From: JAHECE01 sp963780675
GTDB lineage: Bacteria; Actinomycetota; Actinomycetes; Actinomycetales; JAHECE01
Reading direction: 5' to 3'
Assembly (NCBI GenBank): GCA_963780675.1
Contig: CAWACR010000003.1
Coordinates: 992,001-1,056,000, forward strand
DNA length: 64,000 nt
Each line of letters opens with the position of its first letter. Position 1 is the stretch's first letter. The notes below the pieces were generated by a model. That model was not told the origin of the DNA. It worked only from the letters and a program-made list of their open reading frames with translations, and made no database searches. A program made the translations under genes and the position numbers. Shown here one piece after another: positions 32,753-40,409 of this stretch.

Positions 32753-33385
32753 TCAGGAGGTCCTGGTCCTGACGGCGTCGACGATCACGTCGACGACGGC
32801 GTCCAGGGAGACCCGACTCGAGTTGATCACGATGTCGTAGCGGTCGGGGAGCCGCGGGTCCCAGCCGTAGAGCACGATCGACATGTCGGCGCGCACCTTG
32901 TCCTCGCGCGCCTGGCGCTTCGCCGCCTGCTCACGGGTGATGCCCGCCTCCTGCGCCGCCCGCGCGACCCGGTCCTCGACCGACCCGGTGAGCAGCACGT
33001 GAACCGTGTTCGGCCGGTCGGCCAGGATGACGGCGCCGTTGCGGCCCACCACCACGCCGCCCTCGTCCGCGTACGTCCAGACCTGGCGGTTGTTGTCCAT
33101 GATCAGTTCGTACTTCTGGCGCTGGGTGGTGGCGACGTCGCGGCCGTCGAAGCCGCCGTACGCGCCGCCCATCACCGAGAAGACCTGGGCCAGCGTGGCA
33201 CCCTGTTCGTTCACCGAGTCCTGACCGGCCTCGATGGCCTCTGAGCTGAACGCCTGCTCGTGATAGGGGAGGCCCAGGGCCTCCGCCACCTTGCGGCCCA
33301 CCTGGGCCGCGCCGGCCCCGTAGGACTCGAAGATCGTGACAACGGGCTTGGGGGAGGTCTTCCCCTGGGGGGTGGCCTCGGACAT
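32753..33385 (-). CDS. Cytidylate-kinase-like protein
   Basis: A 210-residue P-loop protein of the cytidylate kinase-like family (CMP kinase fold without the exact Cmk sequence). The N-terminal VVTIFESYGAGAAQVGRKVAEALGLPYHE is the P-loop and first helix; ADRPNTVHVLLTGSVEDRVARAA and REDKVRADMSIVLYGWDPR cover the LID region. ATG 33385 is preceded by AAGGAG. It is divergent from the second GH3 gene, with operator half-sites in the gap. These stand-alone proteins have no firmly known substrate; a role in phosphorylating a nucleotide-like or sugar-acid effector is speculative. Intact. Confidence 0.8.
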   Translation of the reverse strand: MSEATPQGKTSPKPVVTIFESYGAGAAQVGRKVAEALGLPYHEQAFSSEAIEAGQDSVNEQGATLAQVFSVMGGAYGGFDGRDVATTQRQKYELIMDNNRQVWTYADEGGVVVGRNGAVILADRPNTVHVLLTGSVEDRVARAAQEAGITREQAAKRQAREDKVRADMSIVLYGWDPRLPDRYDIVINSSRVSLDAVVDVIVDAVRTRTS

Positions 33386-33482
33386 CGGGCTCTCCTTCGA
33401 TGGTTTCTCGGTGCCGTCGGACAGGTCCGAGGGCCGCGTACACAACGTGTATAGCCACCGGCAACGCATCCTGGCTCCCGGA

Positions 33483-33562
33483 TGCCACTTGTTGCCGCGG
33501 CGGGGAAGGTCCCCCGCCGGGGCGCGGCGGGGCGAGCCCTTCCCGGGGCAATCCATGGCAAT
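33483..33562. promoter_or_regulatory. Two pairs of operator half-sites between divergent genes
   Basis: TGCC repeats 10 bp apart at 33483/33493 (reading toward the kinase-like gene) and GGCA repeats 10 bp apart at 33547/33557 (reading toward GH3). Each pair is direct, and no full palindrome is present. A TACGGT -10 candidate for the GH3 gene is at about 33590. Confidence 0.4.
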
Positions 33563-33633
33563 CCCGTGAGCGGATCGCCCTCGGAAACCTACGGTGACGC
33601 AATTCGACGTTGTGATGCGAAGGAGAAGCGACG

Positions 33634-35826
33634 ATGAGCGCTGGCACGAGGGACGAGGGCGGCACGAGCACGGTCCAGACCGGTGTCCGGGACCCGGAGG
33701 CGTTCCCGTGGATGGAGGCGTCACTCTCCCCGCGGGAGCGCGCCCAGGCGCTCGTGGCGGCGATGACGCTGGAGCAGAAGATCGCTCAGCTTCACGGTGC
33801 CATGGAGACCATCGACATCTACGGGCTCGCAGCCCAGGTCACGTCCGCGGAGGAGATGGAGGCCCTCGCCGCCCAGATCGAGGTGCAGCGGCATGTGACG
33901 GGAATCGAGGAGCTCGGGATCCCGCGCTTCCGGATCACGAACGGTCCGGTGGGGGTCGGCATGGGGGACGGCACGCCGTCGCCCCCCGCCACGTCGCTGC
34001 CGATGACAATCGGCCTGGCGGCCGGCTTCGACCCGGAACTCGCGCGCCTGTATGGCGACATCATCGGCTCGGAGACCGCCACCCTCGGCCAGCACGTGCT
34101 CGAGGGCCCGGGCGTCTGCCTGCACCGCACGCCGATCGCCGGCCGGAACTTCGAGTACTTCTCGGAGGACCCGTACCTCTCCGGCGTCATGGGCGTGCAG
34201 GTCACGCAGGCGATCCAGGCGCACGGCGTCATCGCCATGGGCAAGCACTTCGTCGTCAACGACCAGGAGTACGAGCGCTTCCGCACGAACGTCGAGGTGG
34301 ACGAGCACGTGCTCCGCGAGCTCTACCTGCTGCCCTTCGAGATGCTCGTCAAGGACGGCGAGATCGCGTCGATCATGAGCGCCTACAACCGGATCCGAGG
34401 CGTGTACGCCACCGAGTACCGCCACACCCTGAACGACGTCCTGCGCCGGGAGTGGGGCTTCGACGGCTACGTGCAGTCCGACTTCTGGTCCTGCCGTTCG
34501 TGCGCGGCGTCCCTGAACGCCGGCATGGACCACGAGATGCCCGACGCGAAGTGGTTGAACGAAGCGAACGTGAAGGCCGCCCTGCACGACACGAGCCTCG
34601 AGATCCAGGCCGTCGACCGAGCTCTGGTCCGCCGCTTCACCCAGATGTTCCGCTTCGGCCAGTTCGAGCGTCCCTATGCCCCGGGTGTCATCGACGCGAC
34701 GGCCCACGGCGCTCTCGCCCGCCGGATCGGCGGCCAGATCGCCGTGCTTCTGAAGAACGACGACGGCGTCCTGCCGCTGAGCAAGGACGCGGGGAGCATC
34801 GTGATCATCGGTCAGGCCGAGTACGTCGACGACGCGTGCCTCGGCGGCGGCGGCTCGTCCAAGGTTGACCCCCTCTACACCGTGCCGCCGGTGGACGGCA
34901 TGCAGGACGTCCTTGCCGGACTCGGCGGGACATCCCGCGTCACCAAGGTCACGGTGGCACGCGACCTGGCCAACCTGGACGAGGCGAGGAGGGCCGCCGC
35001 GGACGCCGACGCCGTCGTCCTCATGGCCGGCCTGGTGGCGACGGAGGGCGCGGACCAGCCGGACGCAAACATGCTCCACGGGCAGAACGAGATGCTGGAT
35101 GCGCTGCTCGGCATCAACGCGACCACCGTCGTCGTGCTGAAGGACTCCAACCCCGTGCTCATGCCCTGGATCGGGAAGGCGCCAGCCGTCCTCGAGGTCT
35201 GGAACCAGGGCGCCGAGGACGGGCATGTCGTCGCCGACCTGCTGTTCGGGGTGGTCAATCCGTCCGGAAAGGTGCCGACCACCTACATGGCGGACGAGGG
35301 CGACGCCCTCTACGCCGGCCAACCCGAGCGCTACCCAGGGACCGACGAGGGCGAAGGCTTCCCGACCATCCGGTACTCCGAGGGCCTTCGGATCGGCTAC
35401 CGCTGGTTCCAGAGCGGAGACATCCGACCCCTCTTCGGCTTCGGATTCGGGCTGTCCTACACCACCTTCGACCTCTCCGACGTCGCGGTCGACGCGACGA
35501 CCACCGACGGGACGACCCCGGTCACCGTCTCCGCGACCGTCGCCAACACCGGCGACGTCGCCGGCGCGGAGGTGGTGCAGGTGTACCTCGGCATCCCGGT
35601 CGCTGGGCAGCCGCCCAAGCGACTGGTCGGGTTCCGCAAGGTCGCCCTAGAGGCCGGGGAATCGAGAACGGTCTCGATCACCGTGGACCCTGGCGCGACG
35701 AACCACCCGTTCAGTGTGTGGAGCGAGAACGCCCGCGACTTCGTCGTCGAGCCCGGCGCGTACACCGTGTACGTCGGGACCTCGGCGGATGACACCCCGC
35801 ACCAGTTCACCGTCACGGCAGGCTGA
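33634..35826 (+). CDS. Glycoside hydrolase family 3 beta-glycosidase with C-terminal Fn3-like domain
   Basis: A 730-residue GH3 enzyme in the full (alpha/beta)8 - alpha/beta sandwich - Fn3-like layout. The N-terminal barrel includes MTLEQKIAQLHG, FRITNGPVGVG, NFEYFSEDPYLSG, AMGKHFVVNDQEYERF and, with the nucleophile Asp, GFDGYVQSDFW. The second domain has VLLKNDDGVLPL and the C-terminal domain LFGFGFGLSYTTF and AGAEVVQVYLGIP. No signal peptide is visible, so it acts inside the cell on imported glycosides. ATG 33634 has AAGGAG. Beta-glucosidase or xylosidase is most likely. Half-sites of the regional operator lie upstream. Confidence 0.92.
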   Translation: MSAGTRDEGGTSTVQTGVRDPEAFPWMEASLSPRERAQALVAAMTLEQKIAQLHGAMETIDIYGLAAQVTSAEEMEALAAQIEVQRHVTGIEELGIPRFRITNGPVGVGMGDGTPSPPATSLPMTIGLAAGFDPELARLYGDIIGSETATLGQHVLEGPGVCLHRTPIAGRNFEYFSEDPYLSGVMGVQVTQAIQAHGVIAMGKHFVVNDQEYERFRTNVEVDEHVLRELYLLPFEMLVKDGEIASIMSAYNRIRGVYATEYRHTLNDVLRREWGFDGYVQSDFWSCRSCAASLNAGMDHEMPDAKWLNEANVKAALHDTSLEIQAVDRALVRRFTQMFRFGQFERPYAPGVIDATAHGALARRIGGQIAVLLKNDDGVLPLSKDAGSIVIIGQAEYVDDACLGGGGSSKVDPLYTVPPVDGMQDVLAGLGGTSRVTKVTVARDLANLDEARRAAADADAVVLMAGLVATEGADQPDANMLHGQNEMLDALLGINATTVVVLKDSNPVLMPWIGKAPAVLEVWNQGAEDGHVVADLLFGVVNPSGKVPTTYMADEGDALYAGQPERYPGTDEGEGFPTIRYSEGLRIGYRWFQSGDIRPLFGFGFGLSYTTFDLSDVAVDATTTDGTTPVTVSATVANTGDVAGAEVVQVYLGIPVAGQPPKRLVGFRKVALEAGESRTVSITVDPGATNHPFSVWSENARDFVVEPGAYTVYVGTSADDTPHQFTVTAG

Positions 35827-35833
35827 GCGCGCC

Positions 35834-35873
35834 AGAGGCGGCGTCGCCCGTGGAATCGGGCAGCGCCGCCTCT
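35834..35873 (+). terminator. Terminator after the second GH3 gene
   Basis: A 10-bp stem AGAGGCGGCG/CGCCGCCTCT encloses a second stem GCCCG/CGGGC with a six-base loop, starting 8 bases after the GH3 stop. Confidence 0.8.
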
Positions 35874-35910
35874 CGTCCGCGCCCGACGCCGACCGACCCC
35901 CGCGTCACAC

Positions 35911-35956
35911 AACTTTGACACGATGTCGCCGCTGCTTTACATTCGTTCGTGTCAAG
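35911..35956 (+). promoter_or_regulatory. Consensus promoter bracketed by an inverted repeat
   Basis: TTGACA (35915-35920), a 17-bp spacer and TACATT (35938-35943) form a near-perfect vegetative promoter, rare in this window. The inverted repeat TTGACACGA (35915-35923) / TCGTGTCAA (35947-35955) overlaps the -35 box and the start-site region. The second gene of the operon encodes a small XRE regulator, the likely ligand of this site, giving negative autoregulation. Confidence 0.75.
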
Positions 35957-35980
35957 TTTTCTGTACACGAGGGGGTTGCG

Positions 35981-36409
35981 ATGACGCTCGAGGAGAAGAG
36001 CACCTGGAGCCTGGCGGCGGTGTCGGTCGTCGCGTACGCGACGTACGTGGTCGTGATCCTCACGCAGGCCGACGGAGCGCCGCTGCCCGAGGTGGCGTAC
36101 CAGGCCACGCTGCTGTGGACGATCGGCGGCGCCGTCGTCGTCGCCATCCTGCTCAACATCGCCATCCAGGTGACGTCCGACAAGGACGCCCCGGCCAAAG
36201 ATCAGCGCGACCGCGAGATCTACCGGTTCGGCGAGTACGTGGGCCAGGCTTTCGTGGTGATCGGCGCAATCGCGGCGCTCATCCTGGCCATGCTCGAGGC
36301 CGCCCACTTCTGGATCGCGAACGCCGTCTACCTGGCCTTCGTGCTGTCCGCCGTCGTCGGCTCCGCGGCGAAGATCGTCGCCTACCGGCGGGGGCTGCCC
36401 ACATGGTGA
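35981..36409 (+). CDS. Small integral membrane protein in an XRE-regulated operon
   Basis: A 142-residue protein with four hydrophobic helices (roughly residues 9-28, 40-62, 85-107, 112-132) separated by short polar loops, and a charged loop DKDAPAKDQRDREIY at about 67-81. I do not recognise a specific family; similar proteins occur beside small XRE regulators in Gram-positive bacteria. ATG 35981 follows GAGGGGG. The stop overlaps the start of the XRE gene by seven bases. Its function is unknown; a sensor or immunity-type partner of the regulator is possible. Confidence 0.75.
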   Translation: MTLEEKSTWSLAAVSVVAYATYVVVILTQADGAPLPEVAYQATLLWTIGGAVVVAILLNIAIQVTSDKDAPAKDQRDREIYRFGEYVGQAFVVIGAIAALILAMLEAAHFWIANAVYLAFVLSAVVGSAAKIVAYRRGLPTW

Positions 36410-36636
36410 AGCCCACCCGGGTGACCAACTCGATCCGCGCCCTGCGCTTCGCCCACGGTGAGATGACGCAGGCGGAACTCGCCCGACGCATCGGCGTCAC
36501 CCGCCAGACCGTCATCGCCATCGAGCAGGGCCGTTACTCCCCCTCCCTCGAGATGGCGTTCCAGATCGCCCAGGTGTTCGGCGTCGGTCTCGACGACGTC
36601 TTCCAGTACCCGCTCAGCGAAGGAGACGCCCGATGA
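36403..36636 (+). CDS. Small XRE-family transcriptional regulator
   Basis: A 77-residue single-domain Cro/CI-type repressor. The helix-turn-helix spans MTQAELARRIGVTRQTVIAIEQGRYSP (about 23-49), ending in FGVGLDDVFQYP, as in compact YgzD-like regulators. ATG 36403 overlaps the upstream membrane protein gene, and the ADH gene begins at an ATGA overlap with its own stop, so all three are translated together. It probably binds the inverted repeat around the promoter at 35911-35956. No effector domain is present, so induction may depend on protein partners or turnover. Confidence 0.9.
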   Translation: MVKPTRVTNSIRALRFAHGEMTQAELARRIGVTRQTVIAIEQGRYSPSLEMAFQIAQVFGVGLDDVFQYPLSEGDAR

Positions 36637-37598
36637 AGGCCATCGTCCAGGACGCCTACGGGACGGCCGACGTGCTGCGGCTCGCCGCGATCGACCCACC
36701 CACGATCGGCGCCGACGACGTCCTCGTCCGGGTGCGCGCCGTCGGCATCGACCCGGGCCTGTGGCACCTCATGGTCGGGACCCCGTACCTGCCCCGCCTC
36801 GCCTTCGGGCTCCGCGCGCCGAGGAACCCCGTCCCGGGATCGGCATTCGCCGGTACCGTCGAGACGGTCGGGGCGACGGTCACCGGCCTGGCGCCGGGCG
36901 ATCCGGTGTACGGCGTCTGTACCGGCGCTCTCGGCGAGTACGCGCGGGCTCGAGCCGGCAAGATCGCCCGCACGCCGGCCACCCTCACCTTCGAGCAGGC
37001 GGCCGCCGTACCGATCTCCGCCGTCACGGCGCTGCAGGGGCTCCGCGACGTCGGGAAGGTCCGAGCCGGGCAGTCCGTCCTGGTGATCGGCGCGGCGGGC
37101 GGCGTGGGCGCGTACGCGGTGCAACTCGCGAAAGCCTTCGGCGCGCACGTCACCGGCGCGTGCAGCACCGCGAAGGTGAACCTCGTGCGCTCCCTCGGCG
37201 CGGACGAGGTCCTCGACTACACGCGCGAGGACGTCACCGACGGCACCCGCCGGTTCGATCTCATCCTCGACACCGCGGGCAGCCGGCCGCTTTCGCACCT
37301 GCGCCGCGCCCTCACGCCGCGGGGAACCCTCGTGATCGTGGGCGGGGAGGGCGGCGGGAAGGTGCTCGGCATCGGCCGCCAGTTGCGCGCCGTCGCGGTC
37401 TCCCCCTTCCTCAGGCAGAACCTCCGGATGCTCGTCTCGGTCGAGAAGCGTGCGGACCTCGAGACGCTCGCGGCACTGATCGACGACGGCGCCGTCCGCC
37501 CCGTCGTCGACCGGGCCTACCCGCTGGCCGAGGCGGCCGAAGCCATCCGGCACTGGGAGTCGGGCACGGTCCGCGGCAAGGTGGTCGTCACGGTCTGA
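36633..37598 (+). CDS. Zinc-independent MDR-type NAD(P)-dependent quinone/alcohol oxidoreductase
   Basis: A 321-residue medium-chain dehydrogenase/reductase. The Rossmann motif VLVIGAAGGVGAYAVQLAKAFG is at about residues 149-170, followed by the nucleotide-discriminating CSTAKVNLVRSLGAD. The structural and catalytic zinc cysteines of alcohol dehydrogenases are missing, so this is a quinone-oxidoreductase-like member that reduces quinones or activated double bonds. ATG 36633 overlaps the XRE stop by four bases (ATGA). Third gene of the operon; possibly a detoxification enzyme induced through the XRE repressor. Confidence 0.87.
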   Translation: MKAIVQDAYGTADVLRLAAIDPPTIGADDVLVRVRAVGIDPGLWHLMVGTPYLPRLAFGLRAPRNPVPGSAFAGTVETVGATVTGLAPGDPVYGVCTGALGEYARARAGKIARTPATLTFEQAAAVPISAVTALQGLRDVGKVRAGQSVLVIGAAGGVGAYAVQLAKAFGAHVTGACSTAKVNLVRSLGADEVLDYTREDVTDGTRRFDLILDTAGSRPLSHLRRALTPRGTLVIVGGEGGGKVLGIGRQLRAVAVSPFLRQNLRMLVSVEKRADLETLAALIDDGAVRPVVDRAYPLAEAAEAIRHWESGTVRGKVVVTV

Positions 37599-37895
37599 AC
37601 CTCGGCGGACTCACGGCGCCACGATTTCCTCGCCGACGACGGCGTCCGCCCCCTCCCGGTCGACGAACCGTTCGGCGAGGGTCGCCGCCGCGAGCGGCCC
37701 GGGCAGCGCGGCGGATAACGTCCGGGCCGCGACGGGTCATGTGAATTCGCTACGTCGCGTCGTTCCGACGGCTTCGCGCCTCGCCCGGCAACGGGCGCCC
37801 GCGCCTGTCCCCCCAGGCGTACGGTCGTGAATGACGGCCGTGCCCGCGGTGCCGCGCCCCTCCGGTCGTCCGGTCACCAGAGAGGGATGAGGGCG
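37599..37895. other. Intergenic region with a possible gene remnant and a promoter
   Basis: On the minus strand 37610-37735 reads as about 40 plausible residues (LAERFVDREGADAVVGEE and neighbours) ending in a stop, without a usable start; it may be the tail of a lost gene. From 37755 to 37830 the DNA is repeated in altered form at 39938-40004. A TACGGT -10 box is at 37820-37825. Confidence 0.35.
37831..37890 (+). CDS. Possible 19-residue leader peptide in front of the SRPBCC gene
   Basis: ATG 37831 lies five bases after a TACGGT -10 box and encodes MTAVPAVPRPSGRPVTREG, ending in a TGA that overlaps an ATG (37887) of the SRPBCC frame. The geometry suits a leaderless, translationally coupled mini-gene. 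Only the arrangement supports it; composition is not informative. Confidence 0.25.
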   Translation: MTAVPAVPRPSGRPVTREG

Positions 37896-38342
37896 GTGGC
37901 GAAAGAGACGCGCACGATCGTCGTCGATGCGCCGGTGGAGAAGGTCTTCGACTTCGCGAAGGACGTGGGCAGGCTCTGGGCCTGCCATCCGGACGTGGCT
38001 GTCCGCGACGTCCGGCTCACCCCCGACGGCGTCGGGACGAGTGCCCAGTGGTTCCTCCGGGTCATGGGCTTCGTGGTCGAGGGACGCGTCGAGTACACCG
38101 AGGTCGTGCCCGATCAGCGCATCCGCGCGGTGTCGAGCAAGGGCCCCGTGTTCGACATGGCCTTCCAACCGACCGACGGCGCCACGACCGTCAGGCTGGA
38201 CATCGAGTGGCACGAGAACGTGCCCGTGGTCGGAGGTCTCATCGAGGGCTGGGAGGCCAAGCGGACCGCGAAGGACCTCGACGAGATGCTGGCGGCCGTC
38301 AAAACCCAGATCGAGGGGGCCGGCGCGCCGTCGTCGACCTAG
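37896..38342 (+). CDS. SRPBCC (START-like) domain protein
   Basis: A 148-residue SRPBCC-fold protein. RTIVVDAPVEKVFDFAKD is the first strand and helix, then GPVFDMAFQPTDGATTVRLDIEW and the C-terminal helix RTAKDLDEMLAAVKTQ. GTG 37896 is preferred because AGAGGG lies eight bases upstream; ATG 37887 is in frame but sits directly on that site. Its promoter region and second half are repeated about 1.9 kb downstream in a decayed copy. Intact here. It is a likely hydrophobic-ligand binding or membrane-associated protein; the role is unknown. Confidence 0.75.
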   Translation: MAKETRTIVVDAPVEKVFDFAKDVGRLWACHPDVAVRDVRLTPDGVGTSAQWFLRVMGFVVEGRVEYTEVVPDQRIRAVSSKGPVFDMAFQPTDGATTVRLDIEWHENVPVVGGLIEGWEAKRTAKDLDEMLAAVKTQIEGAGAPSST

Positions 38343-38363
38343 CGCAGCCGGGCGCCGTCGTCG

Positions 38364-38432
38364 GGCCACTGCGGAGACATTCCTGCGCCAGGTGAACGAA
38401 AGGTTCCGCACGACGGCCGACGACGGCGCCCC
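38364..38432. repeat. 69-bp direct repeat, copy A, with hairpin
   Basis: Identical over all 69 bases to 40243-40311. It begins 21 bases after the SRPBCC stop. It can fold as an outer TGCGGA/TCCGCA stem with an inner CCTG-CGC-CAGG hairpin. The perfect identity contrasts with the diverged sequence just upstream in both copies. Confidence 0.9.
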
Positions 38433-38476
38433 TGGGATCCGCGCCCGGCGCGGCGCGCACGTGGTGCATGACCAGG

Positions 38477-39157
38477 TCAGCGCCCGGCAGCCTCGGCCCT
38501 GACCGGCTGAGGTCGGCGCTCGAGGGGGTGCGAACCCATCGCGCGATGGGCCCAGGTCCTCTCGACTGGCATCAGGTGGTCGAACTCGGCGCTGTACCGC
38601 TCTGCCATGCCTGGGTTCACCGCGACGACGTGGAGCGTCCAGCCGTAGCCGTCGCAGACCTCGCGGACATGATCAACGATCTCGGCACGGAGCCTGTAGC
38701 CCCAGCCGCGCCCGGGCTGCGCCGCCACGTGGTCCTCGACCAGCAGCCCGGAGGGCACGCGCCGGAGGCGGATCGCGCTCAGGACCGAAGGCTCCCCCTC
38801 TCCGCCTTCGAGGACGTACGAGACCGCGGAGGTGGTCTGGCGGACGGTGCGGAGTCCTGAGACGGCGGGCTGGAGGATGGCCAGCCCGATCCAGACCAGC
38901 GTCACGATGGCGAACCACGCCATGAGCGAGAGCCCGAGCCAGGGGGTCGGTGCGGTCATCCCGGCGGGAGCGACCGCGTACCACGCGGCGCAGATGCCCG
39001 CGATGCCCGGGGGAACCGATGCAGCCAGCCGACCGAACCGCCCCCGGAGCACATTGGTCCGCGAGCCACCGTAGTAGGCACGCACGACGGCCCGACGGTC
39101 TGCCCTCGTGGGACGCCGGGCCGCGCCGAGCCGGTCCGGGAACTGTTCTGCGGGCAT
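38477..39157 (-). CDS. Two-helix membrane protein with a GNAT-like C-terminal domain
   Basis: A 226-residue protein. Hydrophobic segments at about 46-64 and 70-96 suggest two membrane helices, after a basic N-terminus. The C-terminal half (SVLSAIRLRRVPSGLLVEDHV, then QPGRGWGYRLRAEIVDHVREV) has the Q-x-x-G-x-G-x-x-L acetyl-CoA loop of N-acetyltransferases and an asparagine-proline step (VAVNPGMAERYSAE) like the GNAT motif B. If correct, it is a membrane-anchored acetyltransferase. ATG 39157 has a GAGAGG leader. It lies between the two 69-bp repeats. The family call is tentative. Confidence 0.5.
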   Translation of the reverse strand: MPAEQFPDRLGAARRPTRADRRAVVRAYYGGSRTNVLRGRFGRLAASVPPGIAGICAAWYAVAPAGMTAPTPWLGLSLMAWFAIVTLVWIGLAILQPAVSGLRTVRQTTSAVSYVLEGGEGEPSVLSAIRLRRVPSGLLVEDHVAAQPGRGWGYRLRAEIVDHVREVCDGYGWTLHVVAVNPGMAERYSAEFDHLMPVERTWAHRAMGSHPLERRPQPVRAEAAGR

Positions 39158-39314
39158 GTCTCGATCGCCTCTCGACGTGGGTTGTCGAATTGCAGGCTAC
39201 GACGACGAGCAGTGGGTGTTCACCGTGGCGCCGAGTCCTGTGGACGGTCATGGACCAGGTCTACGGCTGGTGAAGGGGCGCACCGCCGCGGCGACGTCGC
39301 ACTCGGCGGTGGAC

Positions 39315-39752
39315 CTAACGCGCCTTCCGACGGCTCGCCCGCCACGCCGTCCACGCTCCCGTGGACCATAACGCCCACGCGACGAGGAGTGGCTGGAAGA
39401 AGAGCCGGACCAGCCGCGCCTGGTCCGAGTCCAGCCCGAACGCGTCGGTCCGGGTCACGTACTGCGAGATGTTGCCCGGGAAGATCGCCACGAAGAACGC
39501 CGCGACGATCCACCCGATCGCGATGCGACACCTGGGCAGGGCGATCAGCGCCGCCCCCAGCGCCAGCTCGACGACACCGGAGGCCACCACGACGGCGTCA
39601 GGTTCCGCCGGCACCCACGGCGGCACCTGGGCTTGGAACTCTTCGCGCTGCGTGGTGAGGTGGGCGGTACCCGCGAGCAGGAGCGCGCCGCCGAGGGCGA
39701 TCCGTCCGAGCGTCCTCACCGTCGAAGAGCGCGGTGTCGGCGACGGGGCCAT
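39315..39752 (-). CDS. DoxX-family membrane protein
   Basis: A 145-residue protein with four hydrophobic helices. The order GxxLLxAGTxHL (helix 1), WVPxEPDAVVxASGVVELALGAAL (helix 2), IGWIVAAFFVAIFPGNISQYV (helix 3) and LVRLFFQPLLVAWALW (helix 4) is that of DoxX/YphA-like proteins. ATG 39752 has AAGGAG. Such proteins are linked to quinone or thiol redox functions, but no specific role is proven. It follows the GNAT-like gene's direction, 157 bases upstream of it. Confidence 0.85.
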   Translation of the reverse strand: MAPSPTPRSSTVRTLGRIALGGALLLAGTAHLTTQREEFQAQVPPWVPAEPDAVVVASGVVELALGAALIALPRCRIAIGWIVAAFFVAIFPGNISQYVTRTDAFGLDSDQARLVRLFFQPLLVAWALWSTGAWTAWRASRRKAR

Positions 39753-39929
39753 GGGGTCTCCTTGCGGAGTGGGGATCGAGGCGAGCGGACGTCACCAGTG
39801 TGGTCTTCAGCGAACGGTCCCATCCCCCGTCCGGCGTCACGTGCAGGTTGACCTTTGGTACTGGGCGTCGTCGCCGCGCACGTCGAGCGAGGTCGAGTCG
39901 GCGCGACGTCGCGGATGCGAGTCCCCGAC

Positions 39930-40220
39930 TCGGCGTCGTTCCGACGACTTCGCGCGCCTCGCCCGGCGATGCCTGCCCGCTTCCGTCGCCCCGGGCGTAC
40001 GGTCGAAAGGCGAGCAGGGGGCCGGTGTTCGACTTCACCTTCACCCCGACCAACGGCGCCACGGCTGTCACGCTCGTCTGCGAGTGGCACCACAAGGTGC
40101 CGGTCGTCAGCGGTCTCCATCGAGGACTGGGAGACCAGGCGGTCCGCCAAGGACCTCGACGAGATGCTTGCGACCCTGCAGGCCCAGGTCGAGGGCGGCG
40201 GCGCGCCGCCGGCGGAGTAG
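39930..40220 (+). pseudogene. Decayed partial copy of the SRPBCC gene
   Basis: The promoter segment (39938-40004) matches 37755-37829, and 40013-40220 matches the second half of the SRPBCC gene (38137-38342), but the first half of the coding region is deleted. The remaining frame has a further shift near 40115 between VPVVSGL and SIEDWETRRSAKDLDEML. It cannot make a full protein. The 800 bases from 39753 to 40552 otherwise hold only the 69-bp repeat B and a related hairpin. Confidence 0.8.
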
Positions 40221-40242
40221 CCGCGGACAGGCGCCGTCGCCA

Positions 40243-40311
40243 GGCCACTGCGGAGACATTCCTGCGCCAGGTGAACGAAAGGTTCCGCACGACGGCCGAC
40301 GACGGCGCCCC
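40243..40311. repeat. 69-bp direct repeat, copy B, with hairpin
   Basis: Identical to 38364-38432, in the same orientation, placed at the same distance after the SRPBCC pseudogene as copy A is after the gene. Part of the duplicated segment. Confidence 0.9.
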
Positions 40312-40409
40312 GGCACGGCGGCGTCGTCGTCGGGGAGGATCTCGCGGAGCCTTCTAGGGCCGCGGCCTCCGCGGGGCTCGCGGGCTCGCGGGCGCGCCGA
40401 GCCGGCCCT

